Origin: Actinoallomurus sp050942425
Lineage (GTDB): Bacteria > Actinomycetota > Actinomycetes > Streptosporangiales > Streptosporangiaceae
Assembly: GCF_050942425.1 (NCBI RefSeq)
Contig: NZ_CP192063.1
Location: 4,836,001 to 4,900,000, forward strand
Length of the DNA: 64,000 nt
Direction of reading: 5' to 3'
The notes under the pieces are model-generated. The model had not been told where the DNA came from. It worked only from the letters and a program-made list of their open reading frames with translations, and searched no databases. Below are positions 1 to 8,584 of this stretch, piece after piece. A program made the position numbers and the translations under genes. Positions within the stretch are counted from its first letter, which is position 1. Each line of letters opens with the position of its first letter.

Positions 1-521
1 TCCTCGATGTCGCCGTCGGAGGCGATCGCCCAGATGTAGTGGTCGAACAGGCTCTTCCCCGGCGCGGTGTCAGGGTCGAAGATCCCCCGCTCCCGGCGCG
101 CGGCCATCGCCATGCCGACGGCGTTGCCCAGGCCCTGGCCCAGCGGCCCCGTCGTCGTCTCGACGCCTCGCGTGTGGCCGTACTCCGGGTGCCCGGGCGT
201 CTGGCTGCCCCACTTGCGAAGCGCCTTCAGGTCGTCCAGCGACAACCCGTACCCCGACAGGAAAAGCTGAATGTAGAGCGTCAGGCTGGAATGGCCGGCG
301 GAAAGGACGAACCGGTCCCGGCCCGGCCACTTCGGGTCGGTCGGGTCGTGGCGCAGGAACCGCTGGAACAACAGGTAGGCGGCCGGAGCGAGGCTCATGG
401 CCGTGCCGGGGTGGCCCGATCCGGCCTCCTCGACGGCGTCCATGGCCAGCGCGCGGATGACGTCCACGGCCCGCCGGTCCAGGTCGGTCCATTCGAACGA
501 GTTATCAGAATGCGTACTCAC
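1..521 (-). CDS. tkt: Transketolase, N-terminal part (cut by window edge)
   Basis: Transketolase transfers two-carbon ketol units in the pentose phosphate pathway using thiamine diphosphate. Translation of the minus strand from a GTG at 521 gives a typical N-terminus: about residue 20 onward contains RRAVDVIRALAMDA, then SGHPGTAMSLAPAAYLLFQ, then DRFVLSAGHSS, and the GHTRGVETTTGPLGQGLGN segment that lines the diphosphate site. About 173 codons are inside the window; the remaining three quarters lie beyond the left edge. It is divergent from ctaB, an arrangement I recall from many actinobacteria. The start is chosen from the conserved N-terminal length; no strong ribosome binding site is visible. 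Confidence 0.93.
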   Translation of the reverse strand, partial: MSTHSDNSFEWTDLDRRAVDVIRALAMDAVEEAGSGHPGTAMSLAPAAYLLFQRFLRHDPTDPKWPGRDRFVLSAGHSSLTLYIQLFLSGYGLSLDDLKALRKWGSQTPGHPEYGHTRGVETTTGPLGQGLGNAVGMAMAARRERGIFDPDTAPGKSLFDHYIWAIASDGDIE

Positions 522-885
522 GAGACGCTCCAGGCTCCTCTCGACTACGTGTCAGTGTCCCCGCGACCCGTCCCCAGCCGAAAAGAGCCCGTGACCAGGC
601 CACTGCCGGGGCCCGTAGTGAGCCTATCGCTCACGTCGCCACCGCCTTGACAGGTGTTCCTTCATGGTCAACGCCGCGACCCTCATACGGCATTTCCGTA
701 AGATGCCGGGCTTAACCCGTTGTGCCGCGCCCACCCCGGTGACGGGGTGCGCGGGGACCGGCATTACAGTGATTGCGCGGTCCAGCCCATAGGGCGGCGG
801 CCCGATCACAGCCGACTGGCGGCAAGGAAACCCGAGGATCAGACACAGTGTCCCTTAACGTCGTGAACGCGCAGGTGAACATCCG
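522..885. other. Divergent tkt/ctaB intergenic region
   Basis: This 364-base spacer must carry promoters for both flanking genes. A TTGACA lies at 647-652 but no good -10 follows at the usual distance. A perfect inverted repeat GACAC-A-GTGTC is at 842-852, about 34 bases before the ctaB start, and CGGCAT/ATGCCG half-sites flank 9 bases near 698-718. No open frame with a convincing start was seen. Confidence 0.5.
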
Positions 886-1830
886 GTGACGGTGGTCATC
901 AACCGTCCGGCGAGGACTCCCGCGCCGCCCACGCCCGGCCGTCGACCGTTCGGCGCGCTGGTCCGTGCCTATGTGGCGCTGACCAAGCCGCGCATCATCG
1001 AGCTCCTGCTCATCACGACGATTCCGGTGATGTTCCTCGCCGCCGGCGGCCTGCCGCCGCTGTGGCCCGTCATCGCCACCCTCGTCGGCGGCATGCTCTC
1101 GGCGGGCGGCGCCAACGTACTGAACTGCTACATCGACCGCGACATCGACGCGAAGATGCGCCGCACCCGCCGCCGGCCGCTGCCGATGGTGCAGGTCACG
1201 CCGAAGGAGACCCTGCTCTTCGGGATCGCCCTCTCCGTCGCCTCCACCGTGTTCCTCGCGCTGGCCGTGAACCCGCTGTCCGCCGGGCTGTCGGTGTTCG
1301 CGATCCTGTTCTACGTCTTCGTCTACTCGCTGGTGCTCAAGCGGCGCACGAAGCAGAACGTCGTGTGGGGCGGGATCGCCGGGTGCATGCCGGTCATGAT
1401 CGGCTGGTCCGCCCTCACGAACAGCATGTCGCTGACCCCGGTCGTGCTGTTCCTCGTGGTGTTCTTCTGGACGCCGCCGCACACCTGGACGCTGGCCATG
1501 CGCTACCGCGAGGACTACGCGGCGGCCGAGGTGCCCATGCTGCCGGTCGTGGCCACCGAGCGGCGGGTCGCCGTCGAGGTGATCGTCTACACGTGGGTGA
1601 CCGTGGCGTGCTCACTGGCGCTGTGGCCGATCGCCCACACGACGATCTTCTACCCGATCGCCGCGGCCGTCCTCGGCGTCGCCTTCCTCGTCGAGGCGTA
1701 CCGCCTGCTCGGCCGGGTCCGCGCGGGCATCACCGGCGCCGTGCTCAAGCCGATGCGCTACTTCCACCTGTCGAACGCGTACCTGGCGCTACTCTTCCTG
1801 GCGGTCGCGATCGACCCGCTGCTGCACTGA
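886..1830 (+). CDS. ctaB: Protoheme IX farnesyltransferase (haem O synthase)
   Basis: CtaB attaches a farnesyl group to protohaem to make haem O, the precursor of haem A in cytochrome c oxidase. It is a membrane UbiA-family prenyltransferase. The 314-residue product has the first aspartate-rich motif as N80-x3-D84-x3-D88 (NCYIDRDID) and the later YREDYAAAEVPMLP segment near residues 206-219, with about nine hydrophobic segments between and after. The start is a GTG. ctaA, the next enzyme in the pathway, lies 25 kb away at 26540-27547 on the other strand. Length and motifs are normal for the family. Confidence 0.95.
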   Translation: MTVVINRPARTPAPPTPGRRPFGALVRAYVALTKPRIIELLLITTIPVMFLAAGGLPPLWPVIATLVGGMLSAGGANVLNCYIDRDIDAKMRRTRRRPLPMVQVTPKETLLFGIALSVASTVFLALAVNPLSAGLSVFAILFYVFVYSLVLKRRTKQNVVWGGIAGCMPVMIGWSALTNSMSLTPVVLFLVVFFWTPPHTWTLAMRYREDYAAAEVPMLPVVATERRVAVEVIVYTWVTVACSLALWPIAHTTIFYPIAAAVLGVAFLVEAYRLLGRVRAGITGAVLKPMRYFHLSNAYLALLFLAVAIDPLLH

Positions 1831-1847
1831 CGGGTTAACCTCCCGGC

Positions 1848-3275
1848 ATGGCGCGTGTTGATCCAAAGGCGATCCTCGAAGGTCGCATGCCCGGCCGGGC
1901 CCCCGTCGGACTGATCATCGGGCTGGTCGTCTCGTCGGTCTGTGCGATCGTGGTCCTGGGCATCGACGCGGTGAACGGGGCGCCGTTCATCGTCGGGTTC
2001 GTCCTGGCGATCCTCCCGGTGCCCCTGCTGATCTCGCTGGTCCTCACCCTCGACCGGCTCGAACCCGAGCCGTGGCGTGCGCTGCTGTTCGCCTTCATGT
2101 GGGGCGCCGGCGTCGCCGTGCTCGGCGCGCTGATCCTCAACACCGCCGGGTACGAGCTGCTGACCAAGCCGGTGTTCGGGGAGCGGGGCGAGCTCGTCAC
2201 CGCCTCCGTCGGCGCGCCCCTGGTCGAGGAGTCACTGAAGGGCGCGGTGCTCTTCGGCTTCCTGTGGTTCCGCCGCAACGAGCTGGACGGCCTGACCGAC
2301 GGCATCATCTACGCCGCCATGGTCGCCCTCGGGTTCGCGATGATGGAGAACGTCGGGTACTACATCCGGGCGTTCCACCAGCACAACCTCGAGGCCGTCT
2401 TCATCATGCGCGGGGTGATCTCCCCGTTCGGGCACCCGCTGTTCACCTCGATGACCGGCCTCGGCGTCGCCTACGCCGCCCTGCACCGGGGTGCCGCCCG
2501 CGTCGTGGCGCCCGTCGTCGGGCTGTGCGCGGCCATGCTGCTGCACGGTGCCTGGAACTTCTCCACCGCCTTCGGCCTCCAGGGCCTGATGATCGCCTAC
2601 GGCATCGACTTCCTCATCCTCATCGGGCTGATCGTCACCATCCGGTGGGAGCGCCGCCAGACCGTCAAGCTGATCCAGCGGCACCTGCCGATGTACGCCG
2701 GAACCGGCCTGGTCACGCCGCAGGACGTCAACATGCTCGGCAACCTCAAGCTGCGCCGGCGCGCCCGCCAGTGGGCCCGCATGGCGGGCGGCGCGCGGGC
2801 GGCGCGCGCGATGGCCGACTACCAGCTCGCCGCCACGGAGCTGGCGCTGCTGCACCAGCGCGCCGAGCGGCACGTCGCCGAGCCGACCTGGTTCTACCGC
2901 CGTCGGCAGGACCTGCTGAACCTCATGCACCTGGCCCGCCAGGCCTTCCAGGGCCGGCAGCCGCGGCCGCTCGTGCCGCCGTGGGCCGGACGCGGCGAGT
3001 CCGGGTTCCTCCAGCCGGGCCCGTCGTACGGCCCGCCGCCGCCCGGCCCGTTCTCGGCCCAGGGCCCGTACAACCCGCCGGGCCCGTACGGCCCGCAGGA
3101 ACCCCAGGACACGCCGCCGTACGGTCCGCAGGAACCCCAGGACAGGCCGCCGTACGGCCCGCCCGGTCCGCAGGACACACCGGGACCGAACGGACCGCAG
3201 CGTCCGGGACCGTACGGGCAGGGGCCACAGGAGCCTCCGGGCCCCTACGGTCCGGGTCCACACCGGCCGCTCTAG
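1848..3275 (+). CDS. PrsW-family intramembrane metalloprotease
   Basis: PrsW-type proteases are membrane enzymes related to the CPBP/Rce1 group; in Bacillus PrsW starts anti-sigma cleavage. This 475-residue protein has about eight membrane segments in residues 15-270. The expected metal or catalytic motifs are present: EE at 127-128 followed by K131 (VEESLKG), E167-N168 (MMENVGYY), H196 (FGHPLFTS) and H233 (LLHGAWNF). The last 120 residues are cytosolic-type and rich in Pro, Gly, Tyr and Gln, with near-repeats of YGPQEPQD. No anti-sigma gene is adjacent, so its substrate is unknown. It starts 17 bases after ctaB ends and is probably co-transcribed. Confidence 0.85.
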   Translation: MARVDPKAILEGRMPGRAPVGLIIGLVVSSVCAIVVLGIDAVNGAPFIVGFVLAILPVPLLISLVLTLDRLEPEPWRALLFAFMWGAGVAVLGALILNTAGYELLTKPVFGERGELVTASVGAPLVEESLKGAVLFGFLWFRRNELDGLTDGIIYAAMVALGFAMMENVGYYIRAFHQHNLEAVFIMRGVISPFGHPLFTSMTGLGVAYAALHRGAARVVAPVVGLCAAMLLHGAWNFSTAFGLQGLMIAYGIDFLILIGLIVTIRWERRQTVKLIQRHLPMYAGTGLVTPQDVNMLGNLKLRRRARQWARMAGGARAARAMADYQLAATELALLHQRAERHVAEPTWFYRRRQDLLNLMHLARQAFQGRQPRPLVPPWAGRGESGFLQPGPSYGPPPPGPFSAQGPYNPPGPYGPQEPQDTPPYGPQEPQDRPPYGPPGPQDTPGPNGPQRPGPYGQGPQEPPGPYGPGPHRPL

Positions 3276-3292
3276 GGGCCTCACGGCGCGGT

Positions 3293-3760
3293 TCAGCCGT
3301 CGGTGAGCGGCTCGGCCGGGGCGACGCCGCGCGCCGTGCCGCGGTCCGCGATCTCCCGCCGGGCGGGGATGCGCTTGCCGAGGGCGATGAAGAACAGGAT
3401 CAGGCCAACGGTCAGCAGGATGTGCCCCAGCCCGGCGACGAGGGCGATGGCGTCGCCGCTCCCGTGTCCGAGGACGGTCAGCGTCCCGTGGAGCGTCATC
3501 ATGGCGACGGTCACCGCGAGACCGGCGTTGTAGATCCAGAAGAACCAGCCGAACAGTTTGCTCGTGCTCAGGGCGAACTGCTTCTCCAGCATCAGGACGA
3601 TGAGGAAGAACAGCATCCCGAGCGCGAGTACGTGGGTGTGCACCAGGCCGAGCTGCGACTGGCCGGTGAAGTGCTTGATCTTGGTGACCTCGCGGTAGTA
3701 GAAGCCGCTCACCAATCCGATGATCATGTACAGGTGGGCGGCGTTATAGATCTTCTTCAC
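3293..3760 (-). CDS. DUF2871-family four-helix membrane protein
   Basis: A small integral membrane protein of about 155 residues with four hydrophobic helices. The N-terminus KKIYNAAHLYMIIGLVSGF and the later HTHVLALGMLFFL match what I know of DUF2871, a family without assigned function; conserved histidines in the helices hint at haem or metal binding, but that is inference. A GTG at 3760 is preferred as start because AGGAACC precedes it and family members begin here, although the frame stays open to 3802. It is convergent with the PrsW gene, with a 17-base gap, and divergent from the GH92 gene. Confidence 0.72.
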   Translation of the reverse strand: MKKIYNAAHLYMIIGLVSGFYYREVTKIKHFTGQSQLGLVHTHVLALGMLFFLIVLMLEKQFALSTSKLFGWFFWIYNAGLAVTVAMMTLHGTLTVLGHGSGDAIALVAGLGHILLTVGLILFFIALGKRIPARREIADRGTARGVAPAEPLTDG

Positions 3761-3943
3761 GGTTCCTGACCTCAGGGTTGGTACTCGACTCAAGTGGCCC
3801 AACCCTTCCGCGCCGCCCGATCGCCATCAACGACGGAATCGGTAACGTCTGTTGACTCATCGCTAATCAATCGCGGGTGTGGCGATCGCGATCCCGATGA
3901 CGCCGGCGTGACTCGGGAACATCGGTGTGGCCGGTATTGCCCA

Positions 3944-3972
3944 TTGACTGTGGAGTGACACAGATCAACAAT
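3944..3972 (+). promoter_or_regulatory. Candidate promoter for the GH92 gene
   Basis: A TTGACT hexamer at 3944-3949 is followed 17 bases later by AACAAT at 3967-3972. The -10 is weak. Its value comes from the perfect palindrome immediately downstream at 3985-3998. Confidence 0.3.
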
Positions 3973-3984
3973 GCCGGTAACCCG

Positions 3985-3998
3985 TGACAACGTTGTCA
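3985..3998. promoter_or_regulatory. LacI-type operator palindrome TGACAACGTTGTCA
   Basis: A perfect 14-base palindrome with the central CG typical of LacI/GalR-family operators sits about 57 bases before the GH92 start. It is placed where a bound repressor would block transcription from the candidate promoter. No LacI-family gene is in this window, so the regulator would act from elsewhere. Confidence 0.55.
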
Positions 3999-4054
3999 TG
4001 ATTCTGCGGTGGTCCTCCGCCAGCGCACCCTGTGACCTCCCCAGAGGAGCAGTT

Positions 4055-7000
4055 GTGTTCAGACGCTCGCGTGCCCGATTGGCGGGCCTCGTCGGCCTCG
4101 CCCTGACCTCCCTGGTCCTACCGGTCGTCCCCGCCCACGCGGCAGCCCCCGACCTCGCCTCCTACGTCAATCCGTTCGTCGGCACCCAGGACGGCGGGCC
4201 CGACTTCGGGCACGGCGGCGGCGCCGGGATGAACTTCCCCGGCGCCGTCACTCCATTCGGGATGATGCAGTGGAGCCCCGACACCGTCCGCAACTCCGGC
4301 GGTGGCTACAAGTACGAGGACAACCGCCTGCGCGGCTTCAGCATGACCCACATCTCCGGGCCCGGCTGCACGGGCGCGCAGGACTTCCCGGTCATCCCGT
4401 TCTCCGGGCCGGTCACGACGTCGCCCGCCACCCACGGCACCGACTACGTCCAGACCTTCAAGCACGAGAACGAGCAGGCGTCACCCGGGTCGTACGCCGT
4501 CACGCTCGACTCCGGCGTGAAGACCGAGCTGACCGCGACGCAGCGGGCCGGCGTCGCGCGGTTCACCTTCCCCACCGACAAGGTGGGCACGCTGCTGCTC
4601 AACGTGACGGGGTCCATCAACGGCGTGGACGACGCCGAGGCCACCGTCAAGGGCAACACCGTGTCGGGCTGGGCGAAGACCGGCGGGTTCTGCGGCGCGG
4701 ACACCAAGTACTACGTGTACTTCACCGCGACCTTCGACCGGCCCTTCCAGACGTACGGCACGTGGAAGAACGACTCGGTGGAGCCGGGTGAGGACGCCGT
4801 GCGCGGCAGCGCCCCGGCGAAGGTGCCCCAGCAGACGCAGAAGACCTTCGGGCGGTTGAACAACGGCCCCGAGGGCCGGCCGATGCCGCAGCGCTCCCCG
4901 CAGGCCCTCGCCCGTGACGTCACCGTCAAGGGCCCGGGCTCGGGCGTCTACCTGCAGTTCGACACCAGCAAGGCCCAGCCGGTGCAGATGCGCGCCGCGG
5001 TGTCGTACGTGAGCGTCGACGGCGCGAAGCAGAACCTCAAGAAGGAGATCGGCGGCCGGGGCTTCGACTCCGTGCGCGACGCCGCGCACGCCGCGTGGAA
5101 CAAGCGCCTCGGGCAGATCAAGGTGAGCGGCGGCGCGGACGACCGGCTGCGGACCTTCTACACCGCGCTCTACCACGCGATGCTCCAGCCGTACATCTTC
5201 GACGACGTCGACGGCACCTACACCGGGTTCGACTACCGCACCCACAAGGTGAAGAAGGGCCACCACCAGTACGCGACGTTCTCCGGCTGGGACATTTACC
5301 GCAGCGAGGCACAGCTCATCGCGCTGCTGGCGCCGGACGTGGGCGCCGACATCGCCCAGTCGATGTACAACGACGCGCACTCGGTCGGGGACGTCTGGGA
5401 CCGCTGGTCGCACCAGAACACCATCACCGGCGTCATGAACGGAGACCCGTACCACTCGATCGTGTCGACGATGTACGCCTTCGGCGCCCGGGACTTCGAC
5501 GCGAACGGCGCGCTGGCCGCCATGATCAAGGGCGCGAACCGGGTCGGGGAGGACAAGAACACCAGTTACACCGAGCGGCCCGGCAACGCCGACTACCTCA
5601 AGCTCGGCTACGTGCCCGCCGACCCGGCGACCACGCTGGAGTACGGCATCGCCGACTTCGGCATCGCCCAACTCGCCCAGCGCCTGGGGGACAAGAGCAC
5701 CTACCAGGACTTCATGAAGCGGGCGCACGGCTGGGAGACCATTTACAACCCGCAGAACGACTGGATCCAGCCGCGCTTCGCGGACGGCTCCTTCCTCACG
5801 CCGTTCGACCCGGCCGACTCGAACTGGTACGTCGAGGGCAACGGCTCGCAGTACCACTGGATGGTCTACGACGACGTCGCCGGCCTGTTCAACGCGATGG
5901 GCGGCCGCGACCAGGCGGCCAAGCGGCTCGACACCTTCTTCACCAAGCTCAACGCCGGCTCGCACGAGCCGTACGCCTACCTGGGCAACGAGCCGTCGCT
6001 GCAGTCCCCGTGGCTGTACGCCTGGGCCGGGCAGCCGTACAAGACGCAGGACGTCGTGGCGCGGGCCCGCAAGGAGCTGTTCAAGCCGACGCCGGGCGGC
6101 CTGGTCGGCAACGACGACCTCGGCACGATGTCGGCGTGGCGGGTGTTCGCCGGACTCGGCATGTTCCCGGCGATCCCGGGCCGCGCCGAGATGGTCCTGA
6201 ACAGCCCGGAGTTCCCGCAGATCACGGTCACACGGTCCAGCGGCCAGAAGATCACCATCAACGCGCCGGGGGCGTCCGACACCGACAAGTACGTGCAGTC
6301 GCTGAAGGTCGGCGGCAAGGCGACCAGCCGCGCCTGGCTGCCCGAGTCGTTCGTCGCCTCCGGCGGCCGGCTCGACTACACGCTCGGGGCCCAGCCGAAC
6401 ACCACCTTCGGCAGCGACCCGAAGGACGCCCCGCCGTCCTTCGGCACCGGCGCCCGCCCGTTCCTGTCGGCGACCACGCCGGGCAACGCGTCCGTCGAGC
6501 CGGGCGGCTCCGTGGAGGCGACCCTGCGCGTGCAGGCCGTCGGCACGGGCGACACCGTCACCTGGACCGCCAAGCCGCCGGCGGGCATCACCGTCACGCC
6601 GTCCTCCGGCACGCTGAAGGTTCCCGACGCCGGCCACGCCGACCAGAAGGTGACCATCTCGGTGGCCGCCGACCAGAAGCTGGACTACTACTCGGCGCCG
6701 ATCGAGCTGACCGCCTCGGGACAGTCGGTGGGCACCACCGGCATCACGCTCAACGTCGCCAAGCGCGGCACGATCGAGTGGTACCAGAACAACGCCGGCA
6801 TCTCCGACGACGGCAAGCAGGGCAACGCCAACTTCGACGGCGGCGGGTGGAGCTACTCCGCGCAGGCCCTCGCGGCGGCCGGGCTCGCCCCCGGCCGGCC
6901 GGTGACCTGGAACGGCTTCACCTTCACCTGGCCGAACCGCAAGCCCGGCCAGCTCGACAACATCCAGGCGAACGGCCAGGCCGTCGACCTGCCCGACGCT

Positions 7001-7342
7001 TCGAAGGGCGCGTCCAAGCTGGCGTTCCTCGGCTCGGCGGGCAACGGCAACGCGCCGTCGACGGTCACGATCACCTACACCGACGGGTCGACGGCGACGG
7101 GCAAGCTGGAGTTCAGCGACTGGGCGCTCGGCGCCGACGCCTACCCGCCGCAGTACGGCAACGAGATCGTCGCCAAGACCCCCTACCGCAACGGGTCCGA
7201 CGGCAACCAGCAGAAGCTCAACATCTACGTGTTCGGCGCCACGCCGATCGCGCTCGACGCGAGCAAGCAGGTCAAGAGCGTCACGCTGAACACCCCGTCA
7301 GGCGGAGGGTCGCTGCACGTCTTCGCCTGGTCCTTCTCCTGA
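4055..7342 (+). CDS. Secreted GH92-family alpha-mannosidase
   Basis: GH92 enzymes are calcium-dependent exo-alpha-mannosidases that trim mannans and N-glycans. The product is about 1,095 residues from the GTG at 4055, which follows GAGGAGCAGTT; the frame is open to 3971 but the extra residues do not resemble a signal sequence. A Sec signal peptide runs to about AHAAAPDL. The catalytic region begins VNPFVGTQDGG and contains EGNGSQYHW and GNDDLGTMSAW, the GH92 motifs carrying the acid and base residues. After it come an NEW3-type beta-sandwich (PGNASVEPGGS onward) and a C-terminal beta domain starting GTIEWYQNNAG, probably carbohydrate binding. It stands alone, with a LacI-type operator upstream and two terminator hairpins downstream. 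Confidence 0.92.
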   Translation: MFRRSRARLAGLVGLALTSLVLPVVPAHAAAPDLASYVNPFVGTQDGGPDFGHGGGAGMNFPGAVTPFGMMQWSPDTVRNSGGGYKYEDNRLRGFSMTHISGPGCTGAQDFPVIPFSGPVTTSPATHGTDYVQTFKHENEQASPGSYAVTLDSGVKTELTATQRAGVARFTFPTDKVGTLLLNVTGSINGVDDAEATVKGNTVSGWAKTGGFCGADTKYYVYFTATFDRPFQTYGTWKNDSVEPGEDAVRGSAPAKVPQQTQKTFGRLNNGPEGRPMPQRSPQALARDVTVKGPGSGVYLQFDTSKAQPVQMRAAVSYVSVDGAKQNLKKEIGGRGFDSVRDAAHAAWNKRLGQIKVSGGADDRLRTFYTALYHAMLQPYIFDDVDGTYTGFDYRTHKVKKGHHQYATFSGWDIYRSEAQLIALLAPDVGADIAQSMYNDAHSVGDVWDRWSHQNTITGVMNGDPYHSIVSTMYAFGARDFDANGALAAMIKGANRVGEDKNTSYTERPGNADYLKLGYVPADPATTLEYGIADFGIAQLAQRLGDKSTYQDFMKRAHGWETIYNPQNDWIQPRFADGSFLTPFDPADSNWYVEGNGSQYHWMVYDDVAGLFNAMGGRDQAAKRLDTFFTKLNAGSHEPYAYLGNEPSLQSPWLYAWAGQPYKTQDVVARARKELFKPTPGGLVGNDDLGTMSAWRVFAGLGMFPAIPGRAEMVLNSPEFPQITVTRSSGQKITINAPGASDTDKYVQSLKVGGKATSRAWLPESFVASGGRLDYTLGAQPNTTFGSDPKDAPPSFGTGARPFLSATTPGNASVEPGGSVEATLRVQAVGTGDTVTWTAKPPAGITVTPSSGTLKVPDAGHADQKVTISVAADQKLDYYSAPIELTASGQSVGTTGITLNVAKRGTIEWYQNNAGISDDGKQGNANFDGGGWSYSAQALAAAGLAPGRPVTWNGFTFTWPNRKPGQLDNIQANGQAVDLPDASKGASKLAFLGSAGNGNAPSTVTITYTDGSTATGKLEFSDWALGADAYPPQYGNEIVAKTPYRNGSDGNQQKLNIYVFGATPIALDASKQVKSVTLNTPSGGGSLHVFAWSFS

Positions 7343-7348
7343 GCGAGC

Positions 7349-7378
7349 CCCGGTGAGCCCGCCGACGGGCTCACCGGG
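7349..7378 (+). terminator. Terminator hairpin after GH92
   Basis: A perfect 13-base stem, CCCGGTGAGCCCG with its complement and a four-base loop, starts seven bases after the stop codon. There is no T-run, as is common in actinobacteria. Confidence 0.7.
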
Positions 7379-7393
7379 CCTCCTGACCCCCGC

Positions 7394-7425
7394 GCTGCCC
7401 CGGTGTGCCCACGCACCGGGGCAGC
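7394..7425. terminator. Second terminator hairpin
   Basis: A perfect 12-base stem, GCTGCCCCGGTG with its complement and an eight-base loop, follows the first hairpin. Together they separate the GH92 gene from the convergent lipoprotein gene. Confidence 0.6.
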
Positions 7426-7529
7426 ACCCTCCAGGGCCTGTCTCAACGCCTCCGTCCTACTGCGCGGGGTCCAGGCGGCTTTCGCCGCCGTGCCGGACGG
7501 GTGCTGCCGCGATGGTGATCCTCGTCATG

Positions 7530-8471
7530 TCAGGCGGGGATGGGGCGGTGTTCACCCAGGCGAATCGGGCGGCCGGTCGTGTCGAGCACCACCCGCCCGC
7601 CGACCGGGCCGGTCAGCGTGACGTCCAGAGTGCGCGCCGTCCCGAAACCGGGGCAGTCGCCGGTGCGGCCGGTCACCGCGCTCCCGACGACGATCGCGTG
7701 CGGCGACTCGTAGACCCGGCTGCGGACGGAGCGCGCCCCGCACTTACCGTCGGGCGTGAGAACCGTCACGCGCAGCCGCAGGGGGTCGCCGGGGACCGCG
7801 TCGAGCCCGTACACGGGATCGCCTCCCGGAGCGGTCGAGGGCGTCGGAAGCGCGCCGACGGTCTCCGGCCGGACCGCCACCCGCACGACCGGGCTCTTCA
7901 GCTTCGGGACCGTGAACCACCAGGCGGGGACCTGCGCGACGCCTCGGCTGGTGTGCAGGGAGACCGGCCCGAGCCGGGCACCCGTCACCGTGAGGTCGCA
8001 TTCGGGGCACGGCACGGCGGACGCTCCCGTCGCCGCGTCCGGCGGCGTGGTTCCCGGGCTCGCCTTATTCGGGACCGTCCGGCTCATCGGCCCGCGGTCC
8101 AGCGCCGCGTACGCCTCCCGGGCACTGGTCAGCGGAAGGGAGAGCGTCCGGCCGTCGGGCCAGCGGACCGTGCCGCGCCGGGGCGCGTTCTCGGGCAGGC
8201 GGCCGCTGAGCCGGTAGGCGCCGATGCGGTACGCGAGCCGGGTGGTGTCGGTGAAGCCGGGGTCGCGCGGAAGGAGCGTGAGCTCTTCGAGCGGCACGAA
8301 GCCGGAGGTCCACGCCTTCGGCCTGCCCGCGGCCTCCCACGTCGCGACCACCTGCGCGGCACGCTGCCTGAAGTCGTCCTTGGCGGGCCTCGACCCGCCG
8401 GCGGTCCGCTGGCCGCAGGCGGTGAGGGTCAGCGCGAGTCCGGCGGCGACGGCGATCAGACGAGAGCGCAT
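7530..8471 (-). CDS. Putative lipoprotein of unknown function
   Basis: About 313 residues. The N-terminus MRSRLIAVAAGLALTLTAC is a lipoprotein signal with Cys19 as the expected lipidation site, so the mature protein should be anchored outside the membrane. The rest is a soluble beta-rich domain with two cysteine pairs, CPEC near residue 160 and later single cysteines, which may form disulfides outside the cell. I do not recognise the family. The gene has its own start context and is convergent with the GH92 gene; 113 bases separate it from the P450 gene upstream on the same strand. Confidence 0.75.
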   Translation of the reverse strand: MRSRLIAVAAGLALTLTACGQRTAGGSRPAKDDFRQRAAQVVATWEAAGRPKAWTSGFVPLEELTLLPRDPGFTDTTRLAYRIGAYRLSGRLPENAPRRGTVRWPDGRTLSLPLTSAREAYAALDRGPMSRTVPNKASPGTTPPDAATGASAVPCPECDLTVTGARLGPVSLHTSRGVAQVPAWWFTVPKLKSPVVRVAVRPETVGALPTPSTAPGGDPVYGLDAVPGDPLRLRVTVLTPDGKCGARSVRSRVYESPHAIVVGSAVTGRTGDCPGFGTARTLDVTLTGPVGGRVVLDTTGRPIRLGEHRPIPA

Positions 8472-8584
8472 GACGGCCTTTCGGCGGAGGACGAGCCTGT
8501 TAGACGCATCCCCGCGGTGGGCGGTTCCCTTCGCGAGGCCCCGTACGCCGACGGCCGTCCGGGACCTCGCGCGCTCCGAACGGA

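Noticed and set aside
4481..7356. Very long open frames overlapping the GH92 gene on both strands
   Set aside because: They are rich in Arg, Ala, Pro and Gly with no family motifs, as expected from shadow frames of GC-rich codons; the GH92 frame has clear motifs throughout.
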